Assembly: GCA_035079385.1 (NCBI GenBank)
Contig: JAVHKY010000023.1
Coordinates: 8,035,501 to 8,099,500 of the forward strand
Source of the DNA: Aspidiotus rigidus
Taxonomy: Eukaryota; Arthropoda; Insecta; Hemiptera; Diaspididae
DNA length: 64,000 bases
Direction of reading: 5' to 3'
The notes beneath the pieces were generated by a model. The model was given only the letters and a program-made list of their open reading frames with translations. It made no database searches and had not been told where the DNA came from. Made by a program: the position numbers and the translations under genes. Shown one piece after another: positions 57,964-64,000 of the stretch (positions within the stretch are counted from its first letter, which is position 1; every line of letters starts with the position of its first letter).

Positions 57964-59560
57964 GAAAGACGAGGAAAGTGAGACATACGGTGGAGTTTGT
58001 TTCTAAAGAAATGAACTTGACATTGAGTGTCCATTCATCGGCCGTTTAGCGGGTTGCAAAAACGGCCGTCCGAGCGACAAACCTATTTAAAATTCAGGCT
58101 TATTCCCGCACCACCGTCGACGTCGCCACCATCCACCGTTGACCGGCTGGGTGCAAAAGATCATCAAATATTCGTGTCGGCCGACAACTCAAGGAATCCC
58201 AATACACGAATAAAAAGATTATGTAATGCCGATGCGCACCAAAGGAAAGATGAAGACAGAAACAAATAAACAATAAAGAAAAAGTGAACTCGAAAGATGC
58301 CTTCCCACATTTACATTTTCCTTTTCTAATCGTAAGTAAACTGGTTCCATAAATGAAGAAGATTCGTCGTTTGAAAGTCCATTTGTTACCGGCTCATTCT
58401 TTTACAAGTTCTATAACCTTGAATCTTATCAATATGAGCGGACACGCCGGTCTCTGCGCAGACCTGCGAGGTTTACAAGAATTTATCGATACTCGTTTCT
58501 GTAATCAGCGACGTTTGATCGAATAATTTTGCGTACGTCCACTACTTTAAATATTTCATCCTACGACGCATTTTATTTCATTTTTTTTGTAAACATCAAC
58601 TCGAATGCATACGACTCTTATTAATTAACAAAACAAATAAATATTAGCAATAGTCCGGCATTTCCCGCATGAGAAATTAATTTTCCGGGTTGAAAAACAG
58701 CGATTCGGCGCATACTGTGCGAACTCAGAAGGAATCTACTATTTGCAACTATATCATCTTTTTCTTTATGAATTTCTTTCTTTTGAAATATTTGCTTCTT
58801 GTTTAAAAATAGAAAATGACTTAATTTGCTGATTTCACGAAAGATTTGAAGATGTTTAGATTAAGAAATTTATTGCGACGAGAAAACGACGCGTCAAATT
58901 TCCCGGAACACAACGTCTGTTCGCCGACGATTACAATATTTCCGTACAGTCCTCAATTCTTCTCAGAGCCCACAGGTTATTACAAAAAACTCTCAACTCT
59001 TATCACCTCCTGGACTTGGCTTTCGATTTCCATTTCTCAAAATCTCATAATCCCTCCCCCTTCATGCAATCCTAAATCACGGAACGCAGGTCTGCTAAAT
59101 TATATAAACTACACTTTGAACAAAAACTTAACTGGTCCCCTTACACCAAGATTCTAAAAACCCCATGTATTCAAGCTCCTGCCATAATAAAAAAAAAAAA
59201 AGGTTCTGGCGGGGCCAAATGAATGAAGATCATTTTCTCTTTTCATAGTTGTTCGATCCCGCTGCTTGGCGTGTCAACCAACTTTACCACCTTTCTAGTG
59301 TAGTAAGCTCACTAGCTTTCGAGGACTCACTCGCTTCGCTCAAGTAATAAGCTGCCTATTCTGGCTGGATCAAGTCATTTTTATTAATTTTTTTTGGGTG
59401 AAGGATCAAGTCGGACTTGGACTCGCAAGTTTCCAATAGAGTTGGAATTGCAGATTTTGTGTATAGGCGGCTAAGGTGCCGGTAAATACATAAAACGCAG
59501 TGCCAAACTTGCAAACTTTCGATATCGGATCAATTGGCACAGTAAAGACATAATAACCAG
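57964..59560. other. Upstream flank of the cuticle gene
   Basis: No gene recognised. Open stretches at about 58027-58269 and 58846-59157 carry no motif; the latter ends shortly before an A run at about 59190, which could indicate a retroposed tail. Confidence 0.4.
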
Positions 59561-59569
59561 TTTATACCT

Positions 59570-61445
59570 CCTTGCGACGTCATCATCATCCATTGAGTCT
59601 GTTTGTAATATCATAACCACCCATGACGTCATCAGCATCAGTGACGTCATCAATATTCCTACTTTTTAACAAGGAACGTGTGTTATCGGGGGGGGGGGGG
59701 GGGGGGTCAGAAAAAAACATCCGCGTCCGACCGACCAGCAAAGCTTGGAGCTTGAAAATTTTCAAGTCCCCTTTGTATCATACATAGCTTGTGGGGCGGG
59801 GTCTACGACGTCACAGTTCGATGACTTCATAGGTCCCCCTTGTGATATCACAATGTGATGACGTCATGAATCATTTTCTTTCCAATTCCCCTGCTTATCC
59901 GGGAGTGGTCGGGGAGGAGCCTGTGACGTTACAGTTTGGTGACATCATAGGTGACCCTTATGACATCATAGATAAGTTTTTCCTAAGTTCAGGAGCCGGG
60001 ACCAGTGACGTCACAGTTTCATGACGTCATAGATCAATCTTCTGACGTCATAGATCAGTTTTTGCTACGTCCCTCGTATCATATATAGTTTAAGAGGCGG
60101 GGTCTGCAACGTAACGGTTTGATGACGTCATAGGTCAGTCTTCTGACGTCACAATATTATGATGTCATGAATCATTTTCTTTCTGAGTGCCCCTTCTACC
60201 ATATATAGCTGTCGGGGAGAAGCCTCTGACGTCACAGTTTGATGAAATGATGGATCAGCCTTGTGACGTCACAGCCTGTACATCATGGATCATTTTCTTT
60301 CTAGCCTCCCCCCCTCTTCACTTATTATGTATAGCTTATCGGGGCAGGGCCTGTGACGGCACAGTTTGATGACATCATAAGTCGACCTTATGACGTCACA
60401 ATCTGATGACTTCATAGGTCAGTCTTGTGACGTCACAAACTGATGATGTCATGAATCAGTTTTTTCTACGTCCCTCCTATCATATATAGTTTAAGAGGCA
60501 GGATCTGCAACGTCACGGTTTGATGACGTCATAGGTCAGTCTTCTGACGTCACAATATTATGATGTCATGAATCATTTTATTTCTATCCTCCCCCCTCTT
60601 CACTTATTATGTATAGCTCGTCGGGGCGGGGCCTGTGACGTCACAATCTGATGACTTCATAGGTCAGTCTTGTGACGTCACAATCCAATCATGTCATGGA
60701 TCAGTTTTTTCTACGTCCCTGCTATCATATATAGTTAAAGAGGCGGGGTATGCAACGTCACGGTTTGATGACGTCATAGGTCAGTCTTCTGACGACACAG
60801 TATTATGATGTCATGAATCATTTTCTTTCTGAGTGCCCCTCCTATCATATAAAGCTTGTTGGGGAGAAGCCTGTGACCATCATGGATCATTTTATTTCTA
60901 TCCTCCCCCCTCTTCACTTATTATGTATAGGTCGTCGGGGCGGGGCCTGTGACGGCACAGTTTGATGACGTCATATATCAATCTTATGACGTCACAATCT
61001 GATCTGATGACTTCATAGGTCAGTCTTGTGACGTCAGAATCCGATGATGTCATGGATCATTTTCTTTCTAAGCCTCCTTTGTATCATATATAGCTTGTCG
61101 GGGAGCGGTCTGTGACGTCACAGTTTAATGACATCATAGGTCAGCTTTGTGACGTCACAATCTGATGACGTCACAGATCAGTTTTTCGAGTACCCTTTCT
61201 ATTATACATCTTCAAGTCCTCCTCCTATCATATAGCTTGGAGGCTGGGGTCTGTGATGTCATAGTTTAATGACATCATAGGTCAGCCTTATGACGTCACA
61301 ATCTAATGAAATCATTAATGAGTTTTTTTCGAATCGCCCCTCCTATCATATATAGTTTAGGATTTGGGGCTGGTGACTTCACAGCTTCATGACGTCATAG
61401 GTTAGCCTTTTGACGTCACTATCCGATGACGTCATAGATCAGCTG
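59570..61445. repeat. TGACGTCA minisatellite array
   Basis: About a dozen degenerate units of 110-160 bp. A unit runs CCTATCATATATAGCTTGTC, GGGGCGGGGCCTGTGACGTC, ACAGTTTGATGACGTCATAG, GTCAGTCTTGTGACGTCACA, ATCTGATGATGTCATGGATC and ATTTTCTTTCTA. By my count it holds about 27 perfect TGACGTCA octamers and many one-off variants (TGATGTCA, TGACTTCA, TGACGGCA). A 19-nt G run lies near 59690-59706. No coding content. Confidence 0.92.
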
Positions 61446-61446
61446 T

Positions 61447-62040
61447 TAACAGGGAACCTGTATTACGGTTTTTTTTTTTTGAGAAGTTTGCCTTGCGCCT
61501 TTCGCCGTCTGGTAAAGAACTTGGAAAAATGTTGACCCTCTATACCAGCCATACATTTTTAACAGGGAACTGTTTTATGGGTGGTTTTTTGAGAAAGTTG
61601 CCGTGCGCCGTGCGCCGTCCGGCAAAAAACTTGATAAAGTTTCGACCTTCTAGCCATATATGATAGGAGGGGGACTGAGAAAAATTTTGACTCTCGCACT
61701 ATATGATAGGAAGAGGACTTGGAAAAATGCCGACCCTCTAGCCATATATTTTTTCTAAGTTCCCTTCTATCGTAATATACCGCGAGAGTTGAGAAAAATC
61801 ATAATATACTAGGCTTAGAGTAGGTCTAGGCCTTCTTTATATTACCTTTATCTAGGTCTAGCTTTCCTTGAATTCTCAATACCAAGTCCCATATGACTCA
61901 TAAAACAGGTTCCCTGCGTTCCTCCTTCAACTTCGTAATTTTCTATGTCCCCTCCTATCCTATATAGCTTGGAAACGGGGCCCATGACGTCACAATTTGA
62001 TGATGTCATGGTCAACTTTGTGACGTCACAATTTACATTT
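61447..62040. repeat. Hairpin motifs and satellite units at the array edge
   Basis: AACAGGGAAC-type hairpins at 61447-61462 and 61561-61574 are each followed by TTTTTTGAGAAxxTTGCC and GCGCCGTCxGGxAAA. AGCCATATATGATAGGAGGG and ACTTGGAAAAATGCCGACCC units come next, then an inverted hairpin at 61905-61917 and two more TGACGTCA near 61985-62030. Confidence 0.75.
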
Positions 62041-63508
62041 TTCAGATCTCACGTGATCCATAATTTGCAATACCAAATCTACACTGAGTTTTGAGTCGAC
62101 TTTCAGTCATTTTTGGTCGACTTGCGGTCCACATTGGAAACTTCAAATCGAAAACTTTTCCATTTGCTATAGTTCTTGAAATTTTACTCATATTTCTACC
62201 CATTTTGGTAAAATGGCAATGGTCCACTTCTGACCGACACCCTTACTAACATCTTCCACCCTCCCATTTCCAAGTGGATACCTTCTTCTCCTTATTTGTG
62301 AACCAAAAAGCAATAAAATTTTAAAATCAAATGACGGCAAATTCTGCCAACGCTATTGAAAATAATGTCCATTTTACGTATTTGCTATTGCTCATTATTT
62401 TTCTTTTGGTTTCTAATATTTTTAGCTTTATTTGGAATGAAGTACACTTTATTTAATCGAAATACTAAAACTGGTTTCAATTATTACGCTTCTAGTTACA
62501 CTTTTGCTGTATAAGGAAAATGAAGACAAACGATGATGCACTACTAACAAAATACAGACGATACACTCATTAAGGACGACAAAATATTGTTATTAGGTAG
62601 ATAAGTGGTTAAGTTGAATTATGATCGATAAGTTGAAATGAAAAGGAGGCTATTAATGTGTAGTCGATGCGTCTGGGCATGGTGAATCTTCTCAATTGTG
62701 GCCTCGCACCAATCGCATTTGACATTGATAGGAAGATGATACCTTAGTTTCGTATACAACTAATTGTCTAGCGGACACTCCTCCTCAGTAGCCTTCGGCA
62801 ATGGGATTATTGGTATTCTATCAATATAGGTATTTACATAATGACTAGATATAGTTCTTTTTTTTCTTTCTTTTCAAGCTGAACTCACACGTTGTAAAAA
62901 TAAAGTTTATTGAAATGAAAGTTTATTAAAAATTAGATAACTATAAAGCGTACATGCCATTCTTTTTAGGGAGCTTCATGTAACGAGACGGGAGATGCTA
63001 CCGGTGCTGCGAGGCTTTTTTCGTACCTCATTTTAATATTATGCACCTATGAACTATTCAGGTCGAAAATAATTTCAATAACATTGTACTATGCACTCTA
63101 CCTGACAGCCTTCTCTCACCTGTGAATGGCTCCTTCACAGTCGGTTTACAACGATCTAATTTTAGGTGTTCGTCCCTTGTCACCAAACCCGTTATAAAAA
63201 TAGGAGATCGTGAATTTGGGTTCCTTTTGAGTTCTTGAAATTTTGTGTGAATTGTTTAGTCTACGAATCAATTCTCATGAACGTAAGGCTTTCAGTTCGA
63301 GAAAAGTCATGAAGACCTACAATCTTTCATTATTTTCAAGAAATTTACTCCTCGATGACTGTCAACTACAATTATGAGAATTACATTGAGCCTTTCACTA
63401 GCGTGCATACACATATATAGAGAGATCGTGGCTAGATTCTAGAATCAAGACTTCTGAAAAGATGGAGTCGTGCTCCTGAATGTGTTGCAATCGTATCTCG
63501 ACACATAC
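62041..63508. other. No recognised gene
   Basis: AT-rich. A short GTCGAC-bearing piece at about 62090-62130 recalls the palindrome at 48.5-49.2 kb. Confidence 0.35.
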
Positions 63509-63693
63509 TATTAGAAAATTTGGCACTAGACGGAAGATCTTTCCTTCGATTTTCTTGATAACATTGGAAATTCCAACGTATGACGTACTTCTGGACTTGG
63601 ATTGGCTACGAGATATAAACCACTCCGCAACCTCGTAGTGAATCTTGGGTAACGCTAAATGGAGGGGACCTTTTATATCGCAGTGGATCGCAT
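63509..63693 (-). CDS. Possible internal exon of an unknown gene
   Basis: A 185-nt open segment on the minus strand is bounded by a good acceptor (GCTACTTTCAG) and a good donor (GTATGT), phase 1 in and phase 0 out. It encodes about 61 residues including HCDIKGPLHLALPKIHYEVA and YVGISNVIKKIEGKIFRLVP. I recognise no family. Neighbouring exons are not visible, so it may be chance. Confidence 0.3.
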
Positions 63694-64000
63694 CTGAAAG
63701 TAGCATATTTTATTTTATGGATGCATTCCAATTATTAAGAACAAAAGGCGGAAAAATGTTTGCGGCGCTGCTCGTGGATTCTCTCAAATGAGGCAAGCAG
63801 GGAACCTGTTTTACGGGAGGCCCAAACGGGAGTTAGCCCCTCGACATACATTATTAAATGAATAAAGTATACAAAGTGGTGCAACGGCAGGGTGTGGTGA
63901 GTGGGAGTGAGTACAATTTAATACTACCTAAGGTCCGATTGGTCCCTGGGTGTTGGATATCTACTGCCGTCCGATGGCATCTTGATAATAAGAAGCTACC
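63694..64000. other. Window edge, no gene
   Basis: Contains one hairpin motif (CAGGGAACCTGTTTTACGGG, 63798-63817). Nothing else is recognised. Confidence 0.45.

Noticed and set aside
58846..59157. 103-codon open frame upstream of the cuticle gene
   Set aside because: No domain, no splice sites consistent with neighbours, and followed by an A run; coding status unsupported.

Overview
This is an AT-rich, repeat-rich animal window with spliced genes, almost certainly from an insect. Two genes encode RR-1 (Rebers-Riddiford) cuticular proteins. A third encodes an S1 serine protease resembling the insect modular serine protease (ModSP) that acts upstream in Toll and melanization cascades. One promoter pairs TATAAA with an arthropod-type TCAGT initiator. 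I would lean towards Hemiptera, but nothing in the window proves the order.

Layout. (1) 1.1-2.3 kb (-): the two main exons of a Tyr-rich RR-1 cuticle gene. (2) 2.9-6.8 kb: a broken LINE (endonuclease plus RT start), then a 2.55 kb foldback DNA element. (3) 7.6-17.4 kb (+): my reconstruction of a secreted, Cys-rich protein of about 1422 residues. It has a signal-peptide exon, four tandem paralogous exons that each encode one ~345-residue module, and a short tail exon, all joined in phase 1. I do not recognise the module family. Its large third intron holds a hAT MITE with an 8-bp target duplication, a degenerate satellite and a short relative of the foldback element. (4) 17.4-21.5 kb: satellite with a 2.9 kb foldback copy inserted at a TA, then TGACGTCA-bearing repeats. 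(5) 21.6-24.8 kb (+): the ModSP-like protease in six exons, with a GC-AG intron and a Penelope-like remnant in one intron. (6) 25-45 kb: almost entirely repeats. These include a (TC)n tract, LINE fragments, a ~1 kb palindrome built of 25-bp units, a near-full-length Penelope-like element (RT plus GIY-YIG) with 145-bp terminal inverted repeats, hAT-like remnants, a diverged inverted pair, and a LINE with RNase H in two overlapping pieces. (7) 46.1-57.8 kb (-): a second RR-1 cuticle gene. Its start lies in a four-codon first exon about 10.5 kb upstream of exon 2, and intron 1 contains a GTCGAC-rich palindrome, a MITE and a 5'-truncated LINE. (8) 59.6-61.4 kb: a minisatellite with about 27 perfect TGACGTCA palindromes. 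The far right edge may hold one internal exon of another gene.

The genes form no obvious pathway, although all three products with a predicted start are likely secreted (cuticle matrix, hemolymph protease, unknown Cys-rich protein). The most novel items are the four-module exon-duplicated gene, the TA-targeting foldback family nested in its host satellite, the TGACGTCA array, and a 15-nt dispersed hairpin motif seen about 12 times. All coordinates, splice sites and translations were read by eye. No search, fold or alignment program was run.
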